From positions 2,914,001-2,978,000 of the forward strand of contig NZ_CP136708.1 in NCBI RefSeq assembly GCF_032925565.1: a DNA stretch of 64,000 bases. Reading direction: 5' to 3'. Below are positions 45,650-54,657 of the stretch, one piece after another. How positions within the stretch are numbered: the stretch's first letter is position 1; the number at the start of each line of letters is the position of its first letter. A program made the translations under genes and the position numbers. The stretch comes from Alteromonas sp. CI.11.F.A3. Its GTDB lineage: Bacteria > Pseudomonadota > Gammaproteobacteria > Enterobacterales > Alteromonadaceae. The notes below the pieces were generated by a model, which was not told the origin of the DNA, ran no database searches, and saw nothing but the letters and a program-made list of their open reading frames with translations.

Positions 45650-46291
45650 GTGACAACGCTACAGTGGCTTGGCCTAACTTTATATTGTTTAACCCTAGTT
45701 GGGGTTATTAAACAAATTTCTGTTGTAGGCCTAATGGGTGACAAACACCAACAGCACCTGCTGTTTGGTAGTGCTGCTGCGTTGTTCGCGTTCTGGATCT
45801 TCAAAGTGGGTATTTTTGAAGGGCTAGATGTTCACTTTGTTGGCTTAAGTGTGGTTACACTTATGCTCGGGTTTAGATACGCAATTCTAGCTGGAACCCT
45901 CGCTCTGCTGGGCGCTACCGCCGCTGGTTTTGCGCAGTGGCAAACCTTAGGAATTAATGGCGTATTAGGGGTAATGCTTCCTGTCGCGGTAACCTACTTC
46001 GTTTATTTATTGTCGTTTCATCACCTGCCTCGCCAACTTTTCGTTTATATTTTTGTGTGCGCTTTCTTTCCAGGCGCACTTAGCATCGCCCTTAAAACAG
46101 GCGCTCTTGCCGGTTATTATTTTGTTGAAGGCATTTACACGTGGGATGTTATTTACGACAACTTCGTACTGCTTATTCCACTATTAGTATTTCCAGAAGC
46201 CCTGCTTAACGGTATGGCAATTACGCTACTCGTCATCTATCAGCCCACCTGGGTTTACACCTTCCACGACAAATTTTATTTCGACAATTAA
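45650..46291 (+). CDS. CbiM-like energy-coupling-factor transporter permease
   Basis: The roughly 213-aa membrane protein has several helices and the CbiM-like stretch SVVTLMLGFRYAILAGTLAL. CbiM-family proteins are substrate-capture components for cobalt or nickel in ECF-type uptake, and no partner ATPase or transmembrane unit is next to it. GTG 45650 has GGAG 5 bases upstream; GTG 45644 overlaps that site and is less likely. The repeat array begins 17 bp after the stop. Confidence 0.72.
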   Translation: MTTLQWLGLTLYCLTLVGVIKQISVVGLMGDKHQQHLLFGSAAALFAFWIFKVGIFEGLDVHFVGLSVVTLMLGFRYAILAGTLALLGATAAGFAQWQTLGINGVLGVMLPVAVTYFVYLLSFHHLPRQLFVYIFVCAFFPGALSIALKTGALAGYYFVEGIYTWDVIYDNFVLLIPLLVFPEALLNGMAITLLVIYQPTWVYTFHDKFYFDN

Positions 46292-46596
46292 ATAAAACCA
46301 TAAACAAGACACCCATGTTTATCTCACCCTTAATATTATCGAGACACCCATCTTTAGAACCTTGGTAATTTGAAAGAGATTTACATGGACACCCATGCTA
46401 ACCAACACCCAACTGATGTTAATTACAGACCACCTTATTATTACTAATCATAAGCTTACTAATATTACACTCGTAACTTTTTGGCATTATCATTATAAAG
46501 ACACCCACGTTTGCAATCTTAAAAATTACCAGGACACCCACCCTATATTGATAAGCATAAAGATGGGCGCCTCATTGATTCTGGTGTTGAATAAAC

Positions 46597-46704
46597 ATGG
46601 GTGTCTTGATAAGAGAATGCCGAAATAACATGGGTGTATTGATAAGAGAATACCGAAATAACATGGGTGTCCTGATAAGAGGATACCGAAATAACATGGG
46701 TGTC
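46597..46704 (+). repeat. 33-bp tandem repeat, three full copies and a partial fourth
   Basis: Units begin at 46597, 46630, 46663 and 46696, each with ATGGGTGTC (46630 ends A instead of C) followed by TTGATAA or CTGATAA and a GAATACCGAAATAAC-like tail. The period is a multiple of three, so an open frame encodes an 11-residue repeat (MGVLIRECRNN). A real peptide is unlikely, since this is a repeat array. Confidence 0.9.
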
Positions 46705-46721
46705 TTGATAATTACGGGCAC

Positions 46722-46750
46722 AAAAAAACCGCCTGGTTGGCGGTTTTTTT
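46722..46750. terminator. Bidirectional rho-independent terminator
   Basis: AAAAAAACCGCC (46722-46733) and GGCGGTTTTTTT (46739-46750) pair around a 5-base loop. It is 34 bp from the phosphoribosyltransferase stop. A repeat copy follows directly (46751), so the repeat abuts the terminator. Confidence 0.88.
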
Positions 46751-46783
46751 ATGGGTGTCTTTGTAAAAAGCTAGCGCGTAGCC

Positions 46784-47350
46784 TTACTTTTTATCGAACA
46801 AGATATCCATAACATCGGCAAGTTCACCTTTGCCTTCGCGAATTTCTTCTTCGCTTAAACCAGCGATTTCATGTGGGAATACTAACCACTCGTCACTTTC
46901 GTTCACATAGTAGTCAGGCACGATGTCGGTCGTGTTGTTCTGAGGCTTGTACCAAGGGCATGCAATACGAATGTCTTTTGGCATGTTTAAACGCATCAAT
47001 TTGCGAATTTGCTGAATAAGCGCATCAACACTGCGGCCTGAATCAAAAACATCATCAACAATAAGTAGCTTATGTTCTGCGTCAGCGTTTTCTACTAGGT
47101 AGTGCAAACCGTGAACACGAATTTCTTTAGATTGCTTATTAATGCCATAGTAAGAAGAAGTACGTACCGCAATGTGGTCGGTAGAATAGTCTTTAAACTC
47201 AAAATATTCTTGTACCGCTATGCCGATAGGTGCTCCACCGCGCCAAATACCAATGATGAAATCGGGGCGAAACCCGTCATCATACACCTTTGCTGCTAAA
47301 CGAAAGGAATCCTGAAGCAACGCTTGCGAGGTGATAAAATTCTTGTTCAT
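46784..47350 (-). CDS. Phosphoribosyltransferase (purine-salvage type)
   Basis: The 188-aa protein has the PRPP-binding motif LLIVDDVFDSGRSVDAL and the N-terminal FIIGIWRGGAPIGI. This type transfers ribose-5-phosphate to purine bases (hypoxanthine or guanine). Which base it prefers is not visible. It ends near the repeat array. Confidence 0.88.
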   Translation of the reverse strand: MNKNFITSQALLQDSFRLAAKVYDDGFRPDFIIGIWRGGAPIGIAVQEYFEFKDYSTDHIAVRTSSYYGINKQSKEIRVHGLHYLVENADAEHKLLIVDDVFDSGRSVDALIQQIRKLMRLNMPKDIRIACPWYKPQNNTTDIVPDYYVNESDEWLVFPHEIAGLSEEEIREGKGELADVMDILFDKK

Positions 47351-47426
47351 GACGTCTCACTGGCCGAAATTTAAAGACCGCGATTATAGTGAATTTCGCC
47401 GCAATTTGCACGGCAATTTCACTAAC

Positions 47427-48641
47427 TTATTCGTTTTGAAGTGCTTGCGAAGGTTGCGTTTTCATGGCACGCCTAGCAGGGTAAATACTCGCCACAATAC
47501 AAAGCAACAGTGAAAATAGCGTGACAGAAACTATTTGCAGCCAGTGCATATCAATGGGTAACCCCTGCCCGTCTGACGACAACGCAATAGGCACATTAAG
47601 CAAACTCATGACAGGGTTTAACAGTAAAGTAATAACCACACCTGCAACTAATCCAATACCCGCGCCTTTAACACCATTAAACAGCCCGTTTAAAACAAAT
47701 ACCGTCATAATGGTGCTAGGTAACATGCCTTGGGTTTGTAATACCGCAATATCGCCCTGCTTTTCCGACACCACCATCACCAAAGACGAAACTAAATTAA
47801 ACGCGGCTACGGCAATAATTAACAACAGCATTAAGAACATCATGTTCTTTTCCATTTTTACTGCATCGAACAAGGGGCCTTGTCGCTCACGCCATGTTCG
47901 TACCGTCAAATCCGCGTCAACAATAGGCTTCAGTGTGTCTTGATACAAAAAAGCATCATCTAAAAATAACCTGGTAGCTGTGTTCTTGCCCGATACATCT
48001 CGCAATAGCCGGTTCACATCATCAAGCTGCATATAAATAACTTTGTCATCCATTTGCGAGCCCATATCGAACACACCTGAAATAGTCACCAACCGTTGGC
48101 TTGGCATACGGCCAAATGGGGTGTACACGCTGGCACCCGCCACCATTACTCGAAGTTTGTCGCCGGCCCGCACATTTAATTGCATAGAAAGGGCACGGCC
48201 AATAATAGCGTTGTAACTACCTGCCGTGAGGCTATCAAAACTACCCTGCTGCATCTCGTGAGCTACCATGGTGTGCTGCGTCATGCTATCGGCTTGCACG
48301 CCATGTAACTGTACACCACGTAAGTCTGAGCGAGACTGCACTACCGCTTCGGCTTCTCGAAACGGCATGCTTGCCACCACATTGGGCAAACTCATTGCAA
48401 AGCTTTCTTCAACAGGCGCATTAATTTCAATATGCGGCACTATGCCCAAAATGCGTTGTTTTAATTGAGCCTCAAAGCCGTTCATTACCGAAAGCACAAT
48501 AATGAGCGCCGTTAGGCCAAGAGCAATACCGGCTACCGAAAAGCGATTGATAAAGGAAACAAAGCTATTTTGGCTAGACGACTGTGCCGGGCCAGATTTC
48601 GCATACCGATAAGCAATAAATGCGGGAAGAGGGAAATACAT
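47427..48641 (-). CDS. LolC/LolE-type lipoprotein-releasing permease
   Basis: The 404-aa membrane protein has the FtsX-like layout: one N-terminal helix (RFSVAGIALGLTALIIVLSV), a large periplasmic domain and three C-terminal helices ending RRAMKTQPSQALQNE. LolCDE releases lipoproteins from the inner membrane. The lolD ATPase and second permease are absent here, unlike the usual lolCDE operon, so this may be an isolated copy or part of a split locus. Confidence 0.85.
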   Translation of the reverse strand: MYFPLPAFIAYRYAKSGPAQSSSQNSFVSFINRFSVAGIALGLTALIIVLSVMNGFEAQLKQRILGIVPHIEINAPVEESFAMSLPNVVASMPFREAEAVVQSRSDLRGVQLHGVQADSMTQHTMVAHEMQQGSFDSLTAGSYNAIIGRALSMQLNVRAGDKLRVMVAGASVYTPFGRMPSQRLVTISGVFDMGSQMDDKVIYMQLDDVNRLLRDVSGKNTATRLFLDDAFLYQDTLKPIVDADLTVRTWRERQGPLFDAVKMEKNMMFLMLLLIIAVAAFNLVSSLVMVVSEKQGDIAVLQTQGMLPSTIMTVFVLNGLFNGVKGAGIGLVAGVVITLLLNPVMSLLNVPIALSSDGQGLPIDMHWLQIVSVTLFSLLLCIVASIYPARRAMKTQPSQALQNE

Positions 48642-48745
48642 AATGCGCGCTTAGTCCAAAGGTGTGATGACGGGGCAATCTCAAAATAGTAAAGTGCGTA
48701 TACTACGTGTAAGCTACTGGCCGTACAAGATAAGTGGCGGGAGAT

Positions 48746-49348
48746 ATGATGGAAAACCTAAGCCTAGAAGAAAAAAAAGCCCAGTTCGATGAGTATTTCT
48801 CTATTCAACACAGCGTTAATATTAACGTGAAACCACTGGCTGAAGGTGAATCCGTGCCTTCTGAAGCGGGTTTAGAGCAAGCCATGCCCTACGCATTTCG
48901 CGTGGCCAGCGAAATGGCTAGCATTGAAGCCCAAGCACTTCGCCCGTTACGCCATTTAAGCGATCACGCTGAATCCTTGGCTGAATATCTAAATCACCAA
49001 GCCCGCAAAATAGATTTGATGATGTCATTTATTTTGCACCAACAAGATGAACCAGATCATCGTTTTAGCACAATAAAGCTCGGGGGCGGTGGCGTTATTA
49101 TTAAAAGCCCAACCACCATGGACATTGGCAGCCAAGCTGAACTGAAATTATTTCTTGATACCGAAGCGGCCGCCATCTTTTGCTATGGGGAAGTTATTAC
49201 TTGCGAGAATGTCGAGGATAGCTACCATATAGCTTTTGTTTTCAATAGCATCCGAGAGCAAGATCAAGAATTGCTTGTTCGTGCCAGCTTGCATCTGCAA
49301 ACGCAGCAACTTAAAAAGCGCGCGCAAGATAAGGCTTCGGGAGCCTAA
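48746..49348 (+). CDS. PilZ-domain protein
   Basis: The protein of about 200 aa carries a PilZ-like beta-barrel in its C-terminal half (KLGGGGVIIKSPTTMDIGSQ, CYGEVITCENVEDSYHIAFV), with an N-terminal helical region. PilZ domains bind c-di-GMP; the RxxxR and D/NxSxxG motifs are not clearly visible, so binding is uncertain. GGGAG is close to ATG 46-48 of the 48700s (48746), with ATG 48749 also possible. It precedes mfd by 99 bp. Confidence 0.7.
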   Translation: MMENLSLEEKKAQFDEYFSIQHSVNINVKPLAEGESVPSEAGLEQAMPYAFRVASEMASIEAQALRPLRHLSDHAESLAEYLNHQARKIDLMMSFILHQQDEPDHRFSTIKLGGGGVIIKSPTTMDIGSQAELKLFLDTEAAAIFCYGEVITCENVEDSYHIAFVFNSIREQDQELLVRASLHLQTQQLKKRAQDKASGA

Positions 49349-49447
49349 CGCTAAAATAAAAGCTAGAAAATAGAAGTCAGAAGACCAAAGCCAGAAAACA
49401 AAAGCCCAGCAACACATTTAAATTGAATAAGTAGTTTATAGGACGAC

Positions 49448-52400
49448 ATGACAGCAACTCTTTTATCTTTGCCTTTGCCGACCCAGAAAAAATCTGCCTC
49501 TGTACAAGACCACAAACATTGGGGTCAGTTACAAGGCAGCAGCGCTGCACTGTGCATTACGCAAGCACAAGCCCAATACAATGGCCCTATTGTGCTGGTG
49601 ACAGCCGACACACCCTCGGCGCTAAAACTAGAAAAAGAGTTGGCGTTTTTCATGCCTGGTGGCCAAGCAGGTGAATCCAATGTACCTATTACCGTATTCC
49701 CCGATTGGGAAACCCTGCCCTACGATTCGTTTTCACCGCACCAAGATATTGTTTCGCAGCGCTTAGAAACCTTATTTCGCTTTACCCAGCAGGTAAACGG
49801 TATTTTCATTGTGCCGGTAAACACGTTAATGCAACGGTTGGCACCTACCGATTACCTCGCAAAATACTTGTTGATGCTGAATAAGGGAGACACCCTTGAT
49901 AGAGACCAATTCAGACGCAACTTAGAGCAAGCTGGCTATTTACACGTTAGTCAGGTTATGAGCCACAGTGAATTTTCAGTGCGTGGCAGTATTATCGACC
50001 TATTCCCTATGGGTAGCGATAAGCCGTTTCGAATTGATTTGTTCGATGACGAAGTAGACTCTATTCGTTTTTTCGATACTGAAACCCAGCGTTCGGGCGA
50101 TGCGGTAGAAAAAATAAAGCTGCTACCTGCTCGTGAATTCCCCACTGACAAAGAATCTATTACGCTTTTCCGTCAGCGCTTTTTAGAAAAGTTTGATGCA
50201 AACAACGCCTCAGAGTCGGTGTTTTCACAAGTGACTAAAGGCACCATGCCAAGCGGTGTGGAATACTACTTACCGCTGTTTTTTGATAAAACCGCCACGC
50301 TGTTCGATTACTTGCACCCTAAAAGCGTATTGTTATTACACGGCGATGTGCAAGAGGCCAGCGAGTTTTTCTGGGCCGATATTCAAGAGCGTTACGAACA
50401 GCACAGATACAACCCCGCTAGGCCTTTGCTGCCACCTGAAGATTTATTTCTACCTATCAATATCCTATTCGGTGAAATTAAACAGTGGCCGCGGGTAACC
50501 CTTTCAAAAGAAATCATTGAAGAAAAGCCGGGTAGCTTTAATTTAGGTTGTGACAAGCTTGACGACATTGCCATTAACACCCAAAAGAAAGTACCTGCAG
50601 AGCAATTAATTGCCACGGTAAACAATGCCAAAAAGCGCGGCGCTAAAGTGCTCTTTTGCGCAGAAACCCAAGGTCGCCGTGAAGGGCTGCTAACCGTACT
50701 GCAAAAGGCGGGCATTAAGCCCAAAGCCGCTGAATCATTTAACACCTTTATTAGTGCCAGCGACAACATAGGCATTACGGTGGGCATGGTTGAAAATAGC
50801 TTTAACTGGCGAAGTGATAGTGGCGAGTTGTTGTTTATTACCGAAACCGAGCTATTAGGCCATAAGGTTAGCCAGCGTAGGCTTCGCGATAAACGCACGG
50901 CTACCGACGAAAGCGCCATTATTCGTAATTTGGCCGAGCTTACTACTGGCCAACCCGTAGTGCACTTAGATCATGGTGTGGGCCGTTACATTGGCATGCA
51001 AACCCTTGATGCTGGCGGCGTGACCACGGAATACTTGTGCATTGAATACGCTAAACAAGCCAAATTATATGTGCCTGTAGCCTCGCTTCACCTAATTTCG
51101 AGGTACACGGGCGGCGATGCCGATCATGCTCCGCTTAATTCTCTAGGCTCTGATGCATGGAGCAAAGCAAAACAAAAAGCGGCTGAAAAAGTACGCGACG
51201 TAGCCGCTGAATTACTTGATGTATACGCACGCCGTGCCGCCAAGCCAGGTTTTGCCTACAATATTGATTGGGACGACTACCAAAAATTCTCCGACAGCTT
51301 CCCGTTTGAAGAAACGCCCGATCAAGCGCAAGCTATTGCGGCGGTTATTCATGACATGGGTAGCCCACAAGCCATGGACAGATTGGTATGTGGTGATGTA
51401 GGTTTTGGTAAAACTGAAGTGGCCATGCGCGCAGCGTTTTTAGCCGCGAACCAAGGCAAACAAGTGGCTATTTTGGTGCCCACTACCCTACTTGCTCAAC
51501 AGCATCATGAAAACTTTAAAGATCGCTTTGCCGCATGGCCGTTTGAAATTGAAGTGATGAGCCGATTTGTTAGCGCCAAAGGTCAGAAAGAAACCATGCA
51601 GCGCCTAAGCGAAGGCAAAGTAGATATTGTAGTCGGTACGCATAAGCTATTGTCGAACGACATTAAATTTAGCGATTTGGGCTTAGTAATAATAGACGAA
51701 GAGCACCGCTTCGGAGTTCGCCAGAAAGAGAAGCTAAAATCGCTTCGTGCTGATGTAGATATTCTTACTCTTACTGCCACGCCAATTCCTCGTACGTTGA
51801 ACATGGCCATGTCGGGCATGCGCGATTTATCGATTATTGCTACCGCGCCAGCAAGACGTTTATCAATTAAAACCTTTGTACAACAACGCAATAAAGCCAC
51901 GATACGTGAAGCGATAATGCGGGAAATTCTACGTGGTGGGCAGGTGTATTTCCTTCACAACGAAGTAGATAGCATTGCCAGAACCGCCGAAGAAATTGCC
52001 GAAATTGTACCTGAAGCGCGCATTGCCATGGGCCACGGCCAAATGCGCGAGCGTGAACTTGAAAATGTAATGAGCGACTTCTACCACCAGCGCTACAACG
52101 TGTTGGTGTGTACCACCATTATTGAAACTGGTATTGATGTACCCAGTGCTAATACCATCATAATGGACAGGGCCGATCATTTAGGCTTAGCCCAATTACA
52201 CCAATTACGTGGGCGTGTGGGGCGTTCGCATCATCAAGCTTATGCGTATTTGTTAACACCGCATCCTAAGCGTATGACTAAAGATGCCGCTAAGCGACTA
52301 GACGCCATTTCTAAACTTGAAGATTTAGGCGCAGGTTTTGCGCTAGCCACCCACGACCTTGAAATTCGTGGTGCAGGTGAACTACTGGGCGATGACCAAT

Positions 52401-52954
52401 CTGGCCAAATTGCCAGCATTGGCTTTAGCCTTTACATGGACATGCTAGATAGAGCGGTAACATCACTAAAAGAAGGTAAAGAGCCTTCGCTAGACGATGC
52501 CATGGCAGGCCACACCGAAGTAGAGCTTCGCATTCCTGCCCTACTGCCCGATGATTATATTGCCGATGTTAATACCAGGCTGTCGCTATATAAACGTTTA
52601 GCCAGCTGTAAAAACCAAGACGATATAGACGAATTCCAAGTAGAATGTATCGACCGTTTTGGTTTGCTACCAGAACCCGCTAAAAACTTAGTTGAAGTAG
52701 CTGAAATAAAAATAAAAGCAGAAGCTATTGGCGTGCTTAAAGTAGACTTGTCAGCACAAGGCGGTACCATAGAGTTTACAGATACCACCAAGGTTGACCC
52801 TGGCTATATTATTCAGCTTGTGCAAACTAAGCCAAATACCTTCAAATTTGAAGGCAGCCAAAAACTACGATTAGTAAAACAGACTGATACTGCAAAAGCG
52901 CGCATTGCGTTTATTAGCGATATCATTGCCGACCTTGCAAAGGAGTCGCGATAA
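49448..52954 (+). CDS. mfd: Transcription-repair coupling factor
   Basis: The 1168-aa protein has UvrB-like N-terminal modules, an RNA-polymerase-interacting region (HLDHGVGRYIGMQ) and superfamily-2 translocase motifs CGDVGFGKTEVAMRAAF (Walker A), IIDEEHRFGVRQKEKL and LTATPIPRTLNMAMSG. It ends in a TRCF domain. Mfd removes stalled RNA polymerase and recruits UvrA. Length agrees with the family. The csiV gene follows immediately, a common arrangement. Confidence 0.98.
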   Translation: MTATLLSLPLPTQKKSASVQDHKHWGQLQGSSAALCITQAQAQYNGPIVLVTADTPSALKLEKELAFFMPGGQAGESNVPITVFPDWETLPYDSFSPHQDIVSQRLETLFRFTQQVNGIFIVPVNTLMQRLAPTDYLAKYLLMLNKGDTLDRDQFRRNLEQAGYLHVSQVMSHSEFSVRGSIIDLFPMGSDKPFRIDLFDDEVDSIRFFDTETQRSGDAVEKIKLLPAREFPTDKESITLFRQRFLEKFDANNASESVFSQVTKGTMPSGVEYYLPLFFDKTATLFDYLHPKSVLLLHGDVQEASEFFWADIQERYEQHRYNPARPLLPPEDLFLPINILFGEIKQWPRVTLSKEIIEEKPGSFNLGCDKLDDIAINTQKKVPAEQLIATVNNAKKRGAKVLFCAETQGRREGLLTVLQKAGIKPKAAESFNTFISASDNIGITVGMVENSFNWRSDSGELLFITETELLGHKVSQRRLRDKRTATDESAIIRNLAELTTGQPVVHLDHGVGRYIGMQTLDAGGVTTEYLCIEYAKQAKLYVPVASLHLISRYTGGDADHAPLNSLGSDAWSKAKQKAAEKVRDVAAELLDVYARRAAKPGFAYNIDWDDYQKFSDSFPFEETPDQAQAIAAVIHDMGSPQAMDRLVCGDVGFGKTEVAMRAAFLAANQGKQVAILVPTTLLAQQHHENFKDRFAAWPFEIEVMSRFVSAKGQKETMQRLSEGKVDIVVGTHKLLSNDIKFSDLGLVIIDEEHRFGVRQKEKLKSLRADVDILTLTATPIPRTLNMAMSGMRDLSIIATAPARRLSIKTFVQQRNKATIREAIMREILRGGQVYFLHNEVDSIARTAEEIAEIVPEARIAMGHGQMRERELENVMSDFYHQRYNVLVCTTIIETGIDVPSANTIIMDRADHLGLAQLHQLRGRVGRSHHQAYAYLLTPHPKRMTKDAAKRLDAISKLEDLGAGFALATHDLEIRGAGELLGDDQSGQIASIGFSLYMDMLDRAVTSLKEGKEPSLDDAMAGHTEVELRIPALLPDDYIADVNTRLSLYKRLASCKNQDDIDEFQVECIDRFGLLPEPAKNLVEVAEIKIKAEAIGVLKVDLSAQGGTIEFTDTTKVDPGYIIQLVQTKPNTFKFEGSQKLRLVKQTDTAKARIAFISDIIADLAKESR

Positions 52955-52955
52955 C

Positions 52956-54608
52956 ATGAGGTTTTTTCGTTGGAGCCCACTACTTGCTGTATTGGCTTCT
53001 ACCCCGTTGTTGGCAGATGACGACTGGTGGTTTGATGTTGAAGTTATTGTTTTTGACAGAAAGGTGGCAATGTCTGCTCTTGAAGAGCAGTTTGATTTAG
53101 CCGACTCTTTAGCCATACCCGCCACAGATGCCGATGTAATAGGTGCGGTTATAACCCCAGATATCAGCATGCTTAAACAAGGCATTGCAGTTTGTGGTGA
53201 GACCAACACCCTAAAATGGCCTGAATTTGATTACTTTGCGAGTACCACTAGCGAAGTGAATACGCAATCTGGCCAATTAAATGGCCAATTAGCTGGGCAA
53301 GCAACGGGTATTAAGCCAGACACAGCTTATACAAACCAAACCCAAACCACTCAAACTAACTTCGCCGATGAGCTAAACGCACTGTCATCGAAGGGCTCTC
53401 AGTCATTCACGGATGCTCAAGCATTAACGGATGACTTATCAAATGATGGCTTATCGCCAGAAGAAATAGCCGCTCATTGGGTCGCGTTTTTAGGGTTAGA
53501 TGAAACTGAAACTATTAGCGTACCGAACCAGCCGTATTGTGTGGAGCATAAGCCTTGGTTGAGTTATTACGACAGTAAATGGCATATTCATCGACCAGAC
53601 AACCGCTTACCAGCCCCAAAAGAGCTACCAATTACGCCTGAAGGCAGCGACTGGCCTTTGGCCAGCCATGCCCATTTATTGACGAAGGACGCACAAGAAA
53701 TGTCGTCGTTGTCGCGTCAAATTAGGCAAAATCGCGACCTAACGCGCTTGCTACACGTTACTTGGCGTCAGCCGGTAAAATTCGGTAAAGACAAAGCCTT
53801 TAATGTACGTCTTTTTGCCGGTAACAACTTTTCCGATGAGTTCGATCAAGACGGCGTTCAGCGCCCACCCGAGCCACCTTTGCGCTTTGGTAACTCCGCG
53901 TCAATCTCTGACAGCTCTGGCTCAAACCGCTTTGATGAAAACAGCTATCAGAATTTGGAAGACAAAATCCAGCGTCTTGATGCTAGCTCTGGTTCTGGAA
54001 ACTCTGGTTCTGGAAACTCTAGTTCTGGAAACTTAAGTTATACTCGCTCAGCAGGCGAATTAGATGAAAGCCAAGGTTACACCCAACAGCTTTCATCAAA
54101 TACCGCTACTACAGACACCATGACCAGTGATTTCTTTTATGATTTAGATGCACGGCTTGCTAGCCCCTCACCTATTTTGTTTGAAGATTTACTGGCGTTA
54201 GATAACGCCGATGTGGTGGATGATGCAGATGAAAGCAATATAAGCGCCGCATTTCGTGCGCCTATTTGGAAAGTAGACGGCAACATGAAAGTATTTTTGA
54301 AATACATAAACCGCGTGCCCTATTTGCATATTGATAGCGAGCTTTTTTATCGCCAACCTATTCCTATTAATGGGCAAACCGCTACTAGCTTAGCCCCCTC
54401 TATTAGCAGTACGGACAATAGCGTAATCAGCGATGCTAATGCTAACAATGCTACCGCCAATGCTTCGCCGGAATATCAATTAGTATCGTTACCCTTTAGT
54501 GAGCAACGACGCGTTATCAGTAATCAGCTTCATTACTTTGATCACCCTTTGTTTGGCATGGTAGTGCAAATTCGCCGTTACAAACGCCCTAGCGCGCCCG
54601 AAGAGTAA
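52956..54608 (+). CDS. csiV: CsiV-family periplasmic protein
   Basis: The 550-aa protein starts at ATG 52956, one base after the mfd stop, with a signal peptide (MRFFRWSPLLAVLASTPLLA). The start of the mature protein (DDDWWFDVEVIVFDR) matches CsiV, a periplasmic protein implicated in cell-wall integrity in Vibrio. The C-terminal part (QRRVISNQLHYFDHPLFGMV) is family-typical. The central section is long and low in complexity, including a threefold SGSGN-type repeat (about 53985-54035). Confidence 0.85.
   Translation: MRFFRWSPLLAVLASTPLLADDDWWFDVEVIVFDRKVAMSALEEQFDLADSLAIPATDADVIGAVITPDISMLKQGIAVCGETNTLKWPEFDYFASTTSEVNTQSGQLNGQLAGQATGIKPDTAYTNQTQTTQTNFADELNALSSKGSQSFTDAQALTDDLSNDGLSPEEIAAHWVAFLGLDETETISVPNQPYCVEHKPWLSYYDSKWHIHRPDNRLPAPKELPITPEGSDWPLASHAHLLTKDAQEMSSLSRQIRQNRDLTRLLHVTWRQPVKFGKDKAFNVRLFAGNNFSDEFDQDGVQRPPEPPLRFGNSASISDSSGSNRFDENSYQNLEDKIQRLDASSGSGNSGSGNSSSGNLSYTRSAGELDESQGYTQQLSSNTATTDTMTSDFFYDLDARLASPSPILFEDLLALDNADVVDDADESNISAAFRAPIWKVDGNMKVFLKYINRVPYLHIDSELFYRQPIPINGQTATSLAPSISSTDNSVISDANANNATANASPEYQLVSLPFSEQRRVISNQLHYFDHPLFGMVVQIRRYKRPSAPEE
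53987..54032 (+). repeat. 15-bp tandem repeat encoding SGSGN in csiV
   Basis: TCTGGTTCTGGAAAC is repeated about three times (the third has AGT for GGT), giving an SGSGN SGSGN SSSGN tract in frame within the variable centre of the protein. Confidence 0.85.
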
Positions 54609-54657
54609 GCTTCAGAAAACATTTCTGAGAGTAAAAAACTAAGGACTACATACCAGC

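Larger units (their letters stand above)
46292..46783. repeat. Largest repeat array, about eleven copies in 492 bp
   Basis: The spacer between two convergent genes holds no gene. On the plus-gene side the copies read GACACCCA(T/C): 46308, 46343, 46388, 46500, 46533. On the minus-gene side they read ATGGGTGTC: 46597, 46663, 46696, 46751, plus variants ATGGGCGCC (46563) and ATGGGTGTA (46630). Orientation flips between 46541 and 46563. The 33-bp tandem (46597-46704) and a terminator (46722-46750) lie in the second half. Confidence 0.9.

Noticed and set aside
27702..46759. Repeat arrays as a CRISPR
   Set aside because: The repeat is only 9-17 bases, spacers vary from 18 to over 60 bases and are partly repeated themselves, orientation flips within arrays, and no cas gene is present.
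46597..46812. Open frame encoding an 11-residue repeat (MGVLIR-type)
   Set aside because: It is a by-product of a 33-bp repeat whose period is a multiple of three; it has no ribosome site or homology and runs through a terminator.
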